Assembly: GCA_019925095.2 (NCBI GenBank)
Contig: CM034391.1
Span: forward strand, 25,037,051-25,101,050
Direction: 5' to 3'
Source of the DNA: Dendrolimus kikuchii
Lineage: Eukaryota > Arthropoda > Insecta > Lepidoptera > Lasiocampidae
Length of the DNA stretch: 64,000 nt
Positions 42,466 to 52,865 of the stretch are shown one piece after another (position 1 is the first letter of the stretch; each line of letters starts with the position of its first letter). Position numbers and translations under genes: made by a program. The notes under the pieces were generated by a model. That model made no database searches, was not told the origin of the DNA, and worked only from the letters and a program-made list of their open reading frames with translations.

Positions 42466-42731
42466 ACATACATAACTTCACGCCAGTTCCCTTGCGGGGT
42501 AGGCACGAACAACAGAGCGCCATTTAGGCCCATTCTTACACACCTCACTTGCTTCTTTGACATTCATAACTCTTGTCATGCACACTCGTCTGTTCTTAAG
42601 GCTCCTGACATCACCCTCCGCTAGTACACGATCAATTTGATCATGGAAGGTGTGTCGTGGCCTTCCACGACTTCTGCATCCATCCACTTTTGCATTGTAT
42701 ATCTGTTTAGTCATTCTTTCATCATGCATTC
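42466..42731 (-). mobile_element. R-family LINE fragment (R7)
   Basis: 266 bp. TSD aatacatttctt at 42454-42465 and 42732-42743. The remaining 83 codons of the ORF are open. Confidence 0.9.
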
Positions 42732-42846
42732 AATACATTTCTTGCTACTTCCAAAATTAATTTATACAAAGTTATTTCCAAAAATTTTAATCCTAGTGTA
42801 TAATTTAGAATTTTAGAAGAATACCAATAAATATATATATAAATAG

Positions 42847-42940
42847 GCAAGTGCGGTGTGTAAGAATAAGCCTAAATGGCACTCTGTTGTTCGTGCCTAC
42901 CCCGCAAGGGAACTGGCGTGAAGTTATGTATGTATGTACC
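42847..42940 (+). mobile_element. R-family LINE fragment (R8)
   Basis: Shortest R copy: starts gcaagtgcggtg, ends with the (TATG)n tail. Possible TSD ataaatag on both sides. Confidence 0.75.
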
Positions 42941-43274
42941 ATTAAAATAAATAGTAAAAGGTTTAAATTTCCTTCGCGTCTGTATTTATATATTTAATGT
43001 TTAATGCTAGCTAAGCTGTACTTAGAGTTACATTACAGTGTAGACTAGACAAATGGCCTGTCTGGGCGCAGATAACAAGCCCTTATGACGTCGTACGCAC
43101 ACAAGCATTAATCACTATCAGGCCTGAGAAAGGTAACATCATGACAAATACGTTTGTATAACTCAGAAAATTAGGGAGGTCTTGCTTTGTAATATTCAGG
43201 GAAAGAAACTGTGATGAGATGGAATGAATTCGATATGCTTACATAGTATAAAAGAAAGAAAGAAAAAGCCTTAT
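42941..43274. other. Spacer, nothing recognised
   Basis: No supportable feature. A (aaag)n run at 43250-43266. Confidence 0.35.
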
Positions 43275-43980
43275 TGCGGTATTAAACGGTGGTTAATTAG
43301 ATTAGGCTCCCATTGAGTAAATAATAACCATAAACAAAATTAAAAACTAAATAATTAAAATTAACAACTTAGCGGTAGGTAAAATAAAACTTTAACAATA
43401 CTAATTGGCATAATATTTTCTTAAGTTTTCGCGACTTGTATACATAATAAAACTACGTTTTAACGGTTTTAAGCGCGTTAATTTTATTTAAATAATTTAA
43501 ATAATTTATTTTATTTTATTTAAATAATTTAAATAAAATTACATACATACATACATACATACATAACTTCACGCCAGTTCCCTTGCGGGGTAGGCACGAA
43601 CAACAGAGCGCCATTTAGGTCCATTCTTACACACCTCTCTTGCTTCTTTGACATTCATAACTCTTGTCATGCACACTCTTCTGTTCTTAAGGCTCCTGAC
43701 ATCACCCTCCGCTAGTACAATAAAATTAACGCGCTTAAAACCGTTAAAACGTAGTTTTATTACGTTTACAAGTCGCGAAAACTTAAGAAAATAAATAAAA
43801 TTTTCGCGCTTAAAACCGTTAAAACGTACGTAGTTTTATTATGAATACTAATTGGCATTTGACAGTTTTGTCTTCCGTGATCACGGCCACTGTAAAGTAG
43901 CCGAAACGTCGGAATAATAAGAATAAAATAAATTACCGCGCTTAAAACCGTTAAAACGTAATTTTATTAAGAAAGAAAAA
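43275..43980. repeat. U repeats forming an inverted repeat (U2/U3)
   Basis: 43432-43505 (ttaagttttcgcgacttgta ... ttaagcgcgttaattttatt) and 43719-43786 are inverted copies. A third segment (43795-43980) holds the palindrome-bearing ttccgtgatcacggccac and further cgcgcttaaaaccgttaaaa ends. R9 occupies the loop. The outer left part matches U1 in antisense. Confidence 0.55.
43542..43718 (-). mobile_element. R-family LINE fragment (R9)
   Basis: 177 bp, truncated at gtactag. TSD aataaaatta at 43532-43541 and 43719-43728. It sits in the loop of the U inverted repeat. Confidence 0.9.
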
Positions 43981-44003
43981 CTTTATTTGAAGAAACAAAG
44001 ATG

Positions 44004-44450
44004 CTTTTTTTATTGCACAAGTTCAGCAGATACGCAGGCGGCTCACCTGATGGGAAGCAGTTATCATCGCCTTTGAACATTTGTAACACCAAAGGTGCTA
44101 TGAATGTGCTGCCGCTCTCTAAAGGGAGACTGGAACCTGGCCACTAATGCCGGAACACAACTCAAGCTTGTTATGGCGTCATGTTCAAGACCACTGGTGG
44201 TAGTCATCCATACATACATACATACATAACTTCACGCCAGTTCCCTTGCGGGGTAGGCACGAACAACAGAGTGCCATTTAGGCTTATTCTTACACACCTC
44301 GCTTGCCTCTTTGACATTCATAACTCTTGTCATGCAAGCTCGTCTGTTCTTAAGGCTCCTGACATCACCTTCTGCTAGTACACATCTGGTAGCCATCCAG
44401 ATGGACAAATACCCTACCACCTGGCTGTGGATTGTTTTGTCGTATTACGT
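44004..44450 (-). mobile_element. A' element split by R10
   Basis: A' copy (gcacaagttcagcagatacg, tggccactaatgcc) whose sequence breaks at tagtcatcca and resumes at ggtagccatccagatgg. It ends at ttgttttgtcg. Confidence 0.7.
44211..44386 (-). mobile_element. R-family LINE fragment (R10)
   Basis: Inserted in the A' element. TSD tggtag(t/c)catcca at 44198-44210 and 44387-44399, one substitution. Truncated at gtgtactag. Confidence 0.85.
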
Positions 44451-44617
44451 CACGTACATGGAATATTATTGCTACATAATAGCAAGGTTAAGACTGAGTA
44501 GTCCATGTACATGCCTAAGACTATCAATACAGAAAACAAAAAACCTTTGGAGTCGCATCTACGAACATGCTTAGAGTTTTACATATTTTCATTTACCAGT
44601 TAGGATTTGTATATATA

Positions 44618-45402
44618 TACTAGCGGCCCCGGCAGACGTTGACCTGCCTTAAAAAAATAAAATTCTAGAACCCGATCCCAGAGCCACGTACCGGTTCTAA
44701 TTGCGAATCTAAACCATCCGGGTACCCACTCAAACACACAAAAACAAAATCACCAAAATCGCTCCAGGTGATTAGGAGGATTCCAGAACCCGATCTCAGC
44801 GCCACCTACCGGTTCTAATTGTGAATCTAAAAGATTAAAAATCTTGCCAAAAAATTAAAGTTTATAATTAACAAATAAAAAAAAGAGGGGTTGATCGTAG
44901 AACGGTGAAAATTTAGGGTTGTATGTATTTTTTAATGCTGTATCCTAAAAAAATTATTAAAAAAAATAATCTAAAAATTTAAAAAAAAATTAGGGGTGGA
45001 CTACCCTTAACATTTAGGGGGATGAAAAATAGATGTTGTCCGATTCTCAGACCTACTCAATATGCACACAAAATTTCATGAGAATCGGTCAAGCCGTTTC
45101 GGAGGAGTATGGTAACTAACACTGTGACACGAGTTTTTTATTTTTTTTTATTTTTATTGCAGGAGGTCAGCAGATAGGCAGACGGTCCACTTGAAGGAAA
45201 GCGGTTATCATCGTCTATGGACATTTGCAACACCAAAGTTGCTACAAATGCGCTGCTGCTTTCTTAAAGAAAGACTGGAACCTGGTCACTAATGTCGGAA
45301 CACAACTCAAGGTTGTTACGGCGACATACTTTAGACCAGGGGTGGTAGCCATCCAGTCGGGCAAATGCCCTACCACCTGGGAATAGTTTATATATTAGAT
45401 AA
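44618..45402 (-). mobile_element. Helitron-type element X9, split by A15
   Basis: Starts actagcggccccggcagacg and contains two tandem blocks. It shares ttagggggatgaaaaatag and gccgtttcggaggagtatgg with X10. After A15 it resumes as gtttatatattagata, giving the complement of a TCTAATATATAAA 5' end. Confidence 0.65.
45134..45380 (-). mobile_element. A-family short-class copy (A15)
   Basis: Ends on + at gccctaccacctgg. Inserted close to the 5' end of X9, as the uninterrupted X10 shows. Confidence 0.75.
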
Positions 45403-45479
45403 GATTTATGTATATATATTTTAAGTTGAAAGTTAAATAATTTAAGCCATAATTACATATTACATAGAGAGTACAACAA

Positions 45480-45630
45480 GTCATCGTTTTATTTTGTACT
45501 CCCCTCTCAGGCGATTGAGCTATGGGCTTACGTCCAGTGGTGGGTCACCCTATCCAACGGGGTAACCATCATCGACACACCACTCACATATCGCCTCTTA
45601 CAACAAGCCGCCCGGCCGCACGGATGAGAT
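45480..45630. repeat. Possible A-related fragment
   Basis: cgcctcttacaacaagccgcccggccgcacggatgag resembles the A 5' region in antisense, preceded by gtggtgggtcaccctatcc. Too diverged to assign firmly. Confidence 0.35.
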
Positions 45631-45644
45631 AAATACAATTTATA

Positions 45645-46375
45645 AAAATCGAAATGTGTGCTGGGACACATAGTAGAAGTGAAACTTCAACGGACAAGTG
45701 GAAAAACGAATCGCAACGGACAAGTGGTAAAACGAATCGCAACAAAATTTTATCTTGAAGTTTTACGGGCAGATTGTACTTGCCAATTTGAAAACCTACC
45801 CGTCAAGCTTCAAGTTAAAATTTTGTTGCGATTCGTTTTTCCACTTGTCCGTTGGAGTTTCACTTCTACTATGTGTCCCAGCATACATTTCGATTCTTCG
45901 CAGGTTTACTGCAAATTATGATTTAATTAGGTTTGGTACATTTTAATGAATGCATTTTTTATTTAAACATATTTTATATTATCATACAATAATAGTGAAT
46001 TTGATCCGGAACTAAAAAAAAACATCTATAGTCTACTCTAACATAATAATAATAATAATAATCGGCAGACAAACACACATATTGTATATCCCCAAGTTAA
46101 GCAAGTTACGCTTGTGTTATGGGTAATATACAACGAACTACTCTGGGGCCGATCCCAGACACCCAAAACATAGTAAATAACGGAGAAAATACGTTTCCGA
46201 AGTTTCCTATACTAGGAATCGAACCCGGAACCTCTGCGTTGCAGTGAGGTATGCAGGCAAAGGCTCAGCCCGCTCAACCACAGAGGCCGTCATTATGCCA
46301 ACTCTCACCACACGATATACCTTCTACTCCCTCCACGCGGCCGTAACGCATTTTCGTGACAGAAGAAATCCCAAT
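45645..46375. mobile_element. M palindromic element M2, split by V5
   Basis: The core 45650-45895 is an inverted repeat (tgtgctgggacacatagtag, acggacaagtggaaaaacga and complements). A 26-bp piece (ggacaagtgg(t/a)aaaacgaatcgcaac) is duplicated in the left arm. 45896-46040 and 46292-46375 continue the match to M1. Confidence 0.6.
46041..46291 (-). mobile_element. V-family SINE (V5)
   Basis: Complete copy, nearly the same as V1 and V3. It lies between tctactcta and attatgcc, which are contiguous in M1 (6298-6312), giving an empty-site proof. Confidence 0.85.
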
Positions 46376-46693
46376 ACCCCGTTTACATAGAAGCTTCACT
46401 TCAAAAAGAAACAAGTATTATGATTTAAAATGTAATGTTATTTGCAGCGTGTCTTAAAAAGAAACAAAATATATTTTGAATATATGGCTTGTATTTCAAA
46501 TGGATTTTTACGAACTATTTCGCTTCTATATGGAATAGGTCTATAAACCCGTATTAAAAATGTGACACTACGAGCTACAGTGCACTGAGCTATTAGTCGC
46601 CAGCGATTGTTTACAGTTACCGCTATTAAATAAAATCTCAATGATTTTTATTAATCTATCGCCTTTTTGTATATATATACATGTATATCCTAT
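46376..46693. other. Spacer, nothing recognised
   Basis: No supportable feature. Confidence 0.35.
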
Positions 46694-47112
46694 TTGTATG
46701 GAAGAGAGAGCACGAAAGTAGAGTAAACGCGGTCGAGATGCGAGCACTGCGCAAAATCTGCGGAGTGACGCTCGCGGACCGCGTTCGTAATAACGAAGTA
46801 AGAAAGAGGGTTGGTCTGAAAGAGAGTGTCGGGGCGAAGGTAAGGACAGGAATGTTTCGGTGGTTCGGGCATGTGCATGATGAAAGAAGTGGATGGATGC
46901 AGAAGTCGTGGAAGGCCACGACACACCTTCCATGATCAAATTGATCGTGTACTAGCAGAAGGTGATGTCAGGAGCCTTAAGAACAGACGAGCGTGCATGA
47001 CAAGAGCTATGAATGTCAAAGAAGCAAGTGAGGTGTGTAAGAAGAAGCCTGAATGGCGCTCTGTTGCTCGTGTCTACCCCGCAAGGGAGCTGGCGTGAGG
47101 TTGTGTATGTAT
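46694..47112 (+). pseudogene. R-family LINE (R11), internally deleted
   Basis: Starts ttgtatggaagagagagc. It lacks about 45 bp in the middle (between ggcatgtg and aagtggatgg), which shifts the frame after RWFGHV. It ends at gtgtatgtatg, directly against the L solo LTR. Confidence 0.8.
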
Positions 47113-47553
47113 GTATCGCGAGCGGGGGTACACACTTGGAATTGAAAGTAAACACCAGTTTGTTTCAATTAAATACTTTTATTAACTTACATAGCCGTAC
47201 ATAGTTGTTCTCGGCAGGGTTGCTCATACACGCACAACTAACGTCGCACTATACGGACGATTAGTTATCTCACTCATAATACAGTCACCTATATTGCGTA
47301 GACCACCTTCTGCTACTGCGGTGGTCACCTCCGAATATACCGCGTAGCTCGCTTCTGGATCTCCTTTTAAACTACACTAAACTCCTCCTTCACTGAACTG
47401 CCCACTAAACTCGTCACTGTTTTCTACTAAACTCTTCTTCTAGCTCTCTAAACCCGTCACTATCTTCTATTAAACTTCCATTCCAACTCTCTAGTATCGC
47501 ACTTGTCGCTTCGATGTCTTCAACTGGACTACTCGGTAGGCGTGTCTTACGCT

Positions 47554-47566
47554 GCTTATATATAAT
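47554..47566 (-). promoter_or_regulatory. TATA box of L LTR
   Basis: attatatataagc on minus, 8 bp downstream of a heat-shock element in the direction of transcription. Confidence 0.55.
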
Positions 47567-47573
47567 CCCGGAA

Positions 47574-47586
47574 GAATCTTCTGGAA
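47574..47586 (-). promoter_or_regulatory. Heat-shock element 1 (TTCnnGAAnnTTC)
   Basis: Minus strand TTCcaGAAgaTTC, three perfect alternating units, directly upstream of the TATA box. Confidence 0.55.
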
Positions 47587-47664
47587 CCCAGAATGTCGAT
47601 CTTCTTTTTGTTATTATTTTATTTACTATCTATCCCTTTGTAAACATCCATCTCTGTCTTTTCC

Positions 47665-47677
47665 TTCCAGAATCTTC
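47665..47677 (-). promoter_or_regulatory. Heat-shock element 2 (GAAnnTTCnnGAA)
   Basis: Minus strand GAAgaTTCtgGAA, three perfect units, 78 bp further upstream. A two-unit GAAnnTTC also lies at 47718-47725. Confidence 0.55.
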
Positions 47678-47744
47678 TACCTTTTTCTAAAAGTCTTGAA
47701 ACCGGCTTACGCTGCCAGAAAGTTCTACCCTCGATCGCTACACT

Positions 47745-48478
47745 ATAATAACCAGTGGTCTTAAAGTCACGAGTGATAGGTATCTACTAGGTAAGCATGC
47801 TCGTGATAGCTGTCAAACGTGAACATAGGTGGTATAGACCACGATAAAAAGAACTTAATAAAAACAATATGGCTGGACCAATCTGTGATTAATTCCATTT
47901 TTTATTCTAGGACTTTTTTCGTAGGACGCACTTTACTTTTTAATTTTGTTTTTATACGTAACATTATAGTGTATAATTTATGCTATTAGTTTCAAAATCA
48001 ACTGCTTATCAAACTTTGTTACCTTTTAGAAAAAATATATGTAGTTCGTCATGGATTGATCGGCGACCAGCCCCCCAGTGCGTGCCAACTCTACAACTCA
48101 CAAAATGTAGGCCAGTAACGGGCTTTGAAAGTCGACTCTGTACAAAATTCAGACGGCAGTGTAAATTATTCTGGAAAAGAGGCGTCGAGTAGAGTTTTTG
48201 TTTTTCACTTATGCATGCATTTACGGACGACGCACGTGCCGGATGCGGATTTAGGGGTCCGTTTTTGAAGGTCTATTTAGATATACTACGTTTGTGCTTG
48301 GATTTTTTTTTATTTGGACAACACGACAGATAACAATCGGTAATTTATTTATATAATATAGTGCGTAAATTCTTAAGTGATTTCAATCAAAATTAAAGTT
48401 ATAATTGCTGATTATAAATAAACTAGATTATAAATAAATTAAACTAAAAATAAACTATATATACAAACTAAAATTAAA
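47745..48478. other. Spacer; right part probably K2 3' UTR
   Basis: 47745-48190 has no recognised feature (a 70-codon frame at 47980-48192 is not convincing). 48340-48478 is AT-rich and continues, on minus, the sequence after the K2 stop codon beyond R12. Confidence 0.35.
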
Positions 48479-48820
48479 CTCTGAAAGAGAGTGTCGGGGT
48501 GAAGGTAAGGAAAGGAATGCTCCGGTGGTTCGGGCATGTGGAAAGAATGCATGATGAAAGAATGACTAAACAGATATATAATGCAAAAGTGGATGGATGC
48601 AGAAGTCGTGGAAGGCCACGACACACCTTCCATGATCAAATTGATCGTGTACTAGCAGAAGGTGATGTTAGGAGCCTTAAGAACAGACGAGCTTACATGA
48701 CAAGAGTTATGAATGTCAAAGAGGCAAGTGAGGTGTGTAAGAATAAGCCTAAATGGCACTCTGATGTTCGTCCTACCCCGCAAGGGAACTGGCGTGAAGT
48801 TATGTATGTATGTATGTATG
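48479..48820 (+). pseudogene. R-family LINE fragment (R12)
   Basis: 342 bp, TSD taaaattaaa at 48469-48478 and 48821-48830. A one-base loss near tgttcgtcctacc shifts the last codons (GNWREVMYV). Confidence 0.85.
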
Positions 48821-48825
48821 TAAAA

Positions 48826-49152
48826 TTAAAGTATAAAATCTAGTTCTAGACCGCTCTCAGTCGGAAACATGCCCAAAAGACTGGCCACATTGCCTCTCTG
48901 AATGGCAATGCTGATGCGCTGTGCGAGGTATAAACCAGTCTTTTGGTCACGTGAGACATCCACCAGACGTTTGACTATGTCCCGATAAAGCTTGTGCGCC
49001 TCAGGCCCCCATGGTCCCAGGGTCTCGACCCCAAAAGCCGCAAATATGTAGCCATTTCCGATGGCTGAGTATTTGCGGCGTTTTAGGGCCTCCTGTTGTG
49101 CAGCAGCTGTACCGGCAGACATGCTAGTAGCTGGAAGATGGGACGCTGCCAA
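48826..49152 (-). pseudogene. K-family LINE reverse transcriptase C-terminus (K2)
   Basis: 108 codons with RRKYSAIGNGYIFAAFGVET, LGPWGPEAHKLY, DQKTGLYLAQRIS and AIQRGNVASLLG. This C-terminal signature is one I recall from a widespread animal LINE family whose proteins end in an AIQRGNxAS block. The polymerase core is absent. R12 sits just 3' of the stop. Confidence 0.7.
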
Positions 49153-49238
49153 AGTGTCGACGCAACGTGTGTAAATTATTACGTTTAGATTGAAATCGAA
49201 AATTATGTAAATAATGTCAGTAATAATCTATATATATA

Positions 49239-49957
49239 CTAGCGGCCCCGGCAGACATTGTCCTGCCTTTAAAAAATAAAATTCTAGAACCCGATCCCAG
49301 AGCCAGCTACCGGTTCTAATTGCGAATCTAAACCATCCGGGTACCCACTCAAACACACAAAAACAAAATCACCAAAATCGCTCCAGGTGATTAGGAGGAT
49401 TCCAGAACCCGATCTCAGCGCCACCTACCGGTTCTAATTGTGAATCTAAACCATCCGGGAACCCACTCATCCCTACTCTGTGATGTTTGCTGGATGAGAA
49501 GTGACAACGGTAGACATCTAGCGGGGATAACTGATCGATTGATAGTTAAAAAAAAATCGCAATGGAAAAATAGGGGTTGATAGTAGAGAGGTGGAAAATT
49601 AAGAGTAATATCATTTTTTTTATTCTAAGTCATGACAAAATAAGTTTAAAAATCTTGCCAAAAAATTAAAGTTTATAATTAATAAATAAAAAATAGGGGT
49701 TGATCGTAGAGGGGTGAATATTTAGGGTTGTATGTATTTATTAATGATGTATCCTAAAAATAAAATAAAATTAATCTAAAAATTAAAAAAAAAATTAGGG
49801 GTGGACTACCCCTAACATTTAGGGGGATGGAAAATAGATGTTGGCCGATTCTCATAGATACCGGATAAGCACAAAAATTTTCATCAAAATCGGTCAAGCC
49901 GTTTCGGAGGAGTATGGCAACGAAAACTGTGACAAGAGAATTTTATATATTAGATAA
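49239..49957 (-). mobile_element. Helitron-type element X10, complete
   Basis: On minus the 5' end is tctaatatataaaattctc and the 3' end ...gtctgccggggccgctag|t. It contains two tandem 105-bp blocks and gccgtttcggaggagtatgg. About 719 bp, no coding. It serves as the uninterrupted reference for X9. Confidence 0.7.
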
Positions 49958-49966
49958 ATCAATTGC

Positions 49967-50317
49967 TGTTCGTTAGTCTCGCTAAAACTCGAGAACGGCT
50001 AGACTGATTTGGCTAATTTTGATTTTTAATTATTTGTAGAAGTTCAGGGAAGATTTAGAAGGTGAGTAAATATGAAAAAGATGCTTAGAATATAGTAAAA
50101 ACAACAATTTCGCTTTCCCTTAGAAACTATTCCTACCTGTCAAACATTTGATGTTCGTCCCGTCGTTTAGAAATCAATTAAATTTAGAAGCGAAGTTTTT
50201 TTTTCATTTCTTTGGTTTAGAATGTCAAACGTTTGATGTTTGCCCCGTCGTTCGGAAATCAACGATTTTTATTTATTGATTATGAGGCGGTATGAAGTTT
50301 GCAGGGTCAGCTAGTGA
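49967..50317 (+). mobile_element. Helitron-type element X11
   Basis: Ends gcagggtcagctag|t. Inside, tgtcaaac(a/g)tttgatgtt(c/t)g is duplicated about 80 bp apart. The 5' end is not sharply defined. Confidence 0.5.
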
Positions 50318-50549
50318 TTCAATAAATACTTAAATCTAGGACATTAGTTTTAGTGATACGTTATACGGATAATAGATTAAGAAAAAGAATGCATTAAACA
50401 AACTACTAAACAAGTGAAGAGGTGTGATCTTTCAGCATAGAAATTACCATTTTTTTAAAGCTAAAGGTTTTGCATTAAATATACCTATCTAATTTATTAT
50501 TCTTTATAGAGTGTTCGTTGTAGACACGACACATTCTTGTCAACGGATT

Positions 50550-51200
50550 ATAGTGTATTGGATACACTTACCATGTTCATAGTTGTAGATATTTTTGTAT
50601 TCTTTACTTTGCTTAATATACCATGATCCTGGTTACCACGTGTTCGAGTTTCCAACTCCATTATTCGCTTATATCCGTGCAGGAACGGAGAAAGAATACA
50701 ATTTCCTGTGGCCGGGTGGTCTGTCGTAAGAGGCGACAAAACAACCCACAGCCAGGTGGTAGGATATTTGCCCGACTGGATGGCTACCACTCCTGGTCTA
50801 AAATTTGCCGCCATAACAGCCTTGAGTTGTGTTCCGGCATTAATGACCAGGTTCCAGTATCCCTTAAGAGAGCAGCAGCTTATTTTAGCACCTTTGGTGT
50901 TGCAAATGTCCATAGGCAATGCTAACCGCTTTCCATCAAGTGGGCCGTCTGTCTGTCTGCTGAACTCCTGCAATAAAAAATATATTTTTGTATTCTTTAC
51001 TTTATTTAATATACCATGATCCTGGTTACCACGTGTTCGAATTTCCAACTCCATTATTCACTTATGCCTATTAGAAACTTTCGCAATAAAATTTGTAAAA
51101 TGTAATTCCCTGATAAAAAAAATTAGATCGAGTTCAAGGTCAATCTTTTGGCATTTGTCTTTTGACGTTTGACAAGTGCTATGTTTATTATTCATATCTA
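50550..51200. mobile_element. B MITE, second copy, with A16 inserted
   Basis: Carries the left TIR (gtgtattggatacacttacc ...) and the centre (agttcaaggtcaatctt, gacgtttgacaagtgct) of the 4133-4594 MITE. The opposite TIR is missing. An 84-bp part of the arm occurs twice, on either side of A16. Confidence 0.65.
50673..50981 (+). mobile_element. A-family element (A16)
   Basis: Full-length copy. It is directly bordered by 84-bp direct repeats (50589-50672 and 50982-51065) that differ at three sites by my reading. Confidence 0.8.
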
Positions 51201-51601
51201 TTCATACTTTCTAATCATAAAATAAATTATATATAGGTATCCAGTTAAAATTCCTTATTTATTTATTTAAATTTAATTTATCAAATACTTAATGATCTAC
51301 TTTTGTTATTGTTAATCAATGCCTATATAGCTGTGTTAGCCAGGACGTAAGAATACGACTAACCAATGAGAGTTGTGTATAAAACTCGCTCTCATTGGTG
51401 GGAATTCAAAAATGTAAAAAGACACCGATTTTGAATTCAGTTAGGAGAGTGATTTTTGTACTACTGAAGATACTAGAGTGAAAATATAAACCAGTTTTAA
51501 GATCGAAGTTATATATTCAAGAGCCTTACATCACGTCCAATATTATAGCACTTTCTTCATTAGTATGATGACTTCTATATTTTTTTCTTTGTTTTATAAT
51601 C
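51201..51601. other. Spacer, nothing recognised
   Basis: An inverted repeat, accaatgagagttg...aaactcgctctcattggt, near 51360-51400 forms a short hairpin. Otherwise nothing is assigned. Confidence 0.35.
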
Positions 51602-51911
51602 TACTAGCGGCCCTGGCAAAATAAAAATCTAGAACCCGATCCCAACGCCACCTACCGGTTCCAATTGTGGACTTAAACCATCCGGAGACCCATTCAAACA
51701 CAAAAACAAAATCACCAAAATCGGTCCAGGTGATTAGGAGGATTCTAGAACCCGATCTCAGCGCCACCTACCGGTTCCAATGGGATAAAATGTGTCCTAT
51801 GTGCGTCTACTGGTTCTAAGCTACCTCCCCATCAATTTTCAGCCAAATCAGTACTGCCGTTCTTGAGTTATAAATAGTGTAACTAACACGACTTTCTTTT
51901 ATATATATAGA
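51602..51911 (-). mobile_element. Helitron-type element X12, complete
   Basis: On minus it runs from tctatatatataaaagaaag to ttgccagggccgctag|ta. About 310 bp, two blocks. Confidence 0.7.
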
Positions 51912-51954
51912 TGTTAGGTGTATTTTATTTCCATTATTTTTAATCATTGTAAAG

Positions 51955-52062
51955 GTGTTCTGGAAGATATCGCCGACGCGATAAGACCTCCTCTATTATA
52001 TGTAACTTATGTATGCAATAAAGAACATTCATCAATTCATTCATTCATTCATTCATTCATTC
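51955..52062 (+). mobile_element. LINE 3' tail fragment (Z6)
   Basis: gttctggaagatatcgccgacgcgataagacc...gcaataaagaacattc followed by (attc)n. + strand D/Z-type LINE end. Confidence 0.5.
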
Positions 52063-52318
52063 GTTGTTTTTACATACTTCCAAGATTAATGTTTTGAATT
52101 GTAGAAGTATTACTTATTAATTATCGATCAAAAGGTAATTCGGGCTATCATTATTACCCTACAAGGTGTAGGTACATGCTTATGGTTTAATCAATAATAA
52201 AACTATCAAACTCCTAGATTTGGAATTTCACCCCACAACATAAATTGCTACGAAGCCCAAAATGTAAAGAAAAAAAATTATCTGCGCACTTTTAAAACCT
52301 AAGTATAAACATATTTTG
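52063..52318. other. Spacer, nothing recognised
   Basis: AT-rich, no feature. Confidence 0.35.
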
Positions 52319-52547
52319 CCTGGTGGTAGGGTACTTGCTCGACTGGACGGCGACCACCCCTGGTCTAGAGTATTTCGCTATAACAACGTTGAGTTGTGTT
52401 CCGGCATTAGTGACCAGGTTCCAGTCTCCCTTAAGAGAGCAGCAGCGCATTTGTAGCACCTTTGGTGTTGCAAATGTCCATAGGCGATGTTAACCGCTTT
52501 CCATCAAGTGGGCCGTCTGCCTGTCTGTTGAATTCCTGCAATAAAAA
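52319..52547 (+). mobile_element. A-family short-class copy (A17)
   Basis: Begins at cctggtggtagggtacttgc and ends attcctgcaataaaa. Confidence 0.7.
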
Positions 52548-52750
52548 TTCTAAACACATAAACACAGCGTGTTAAGTAGATGGACCAAATTTTAAGTAGC
52601 GACTTAAAATTTATAGCTTCTATAAAGCGTAAACAAGTGACACTATTTTGGCCCGAAGCCAACCGAGTTCTTGTCAGTATAATAACAGACATTTCAAGTA
52701 TTAACAGGATCTTGTTTTGTAATAATTTTAAATATAATATTGTTTTCATG

Positions 52751-52865
52751 CTTTTTTTGCGAAGCTAGTAAACAGGCAGACGGTTACTGTCGGCTATAGA
52801 CATCTGCATCAGCAAGGAAGAAGGCAACGCAGTTAGCAGCTTTCTGGGGGGGGTCGAGGGCATGT
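52751..52865. repeat. S direct repeat, copy 1
   Basis: aagctagtaaacaggcagac...gacatctgcatcagcaag, then ggggtcgaggg. A diverged A-tail relative lacking about 18 bp (ccacttgatggaaagcg). Confidence 0.55.

Larger units (their letters stand above)
47113..47744 (-). mobile_element. L solo LTR with heat-shock-type promoter
   Basis: On minus it runs TGTAGCGATCGAGGG ... CTCGCGATACA (632 bp). U3 carries two perfect heat-shock elements, then a TATA box. R/U5 has aataaaagtatttaattgaaac near the 3' end. No gag-pol is adjacent. It is AT-balanced, with a repeated taaactc(g/t)tc-type motif at 47365-47470. The superfamily is undetermined; LTR size and ends fit a gypsy-like element. Confidence 0.6.

Noticed and set aside
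47980..48192. 70-codon + frame with several cysteines and prolines
   Set aside because: No repeatable spacing like the true cysteine-rich exons and no splice signals that fit.
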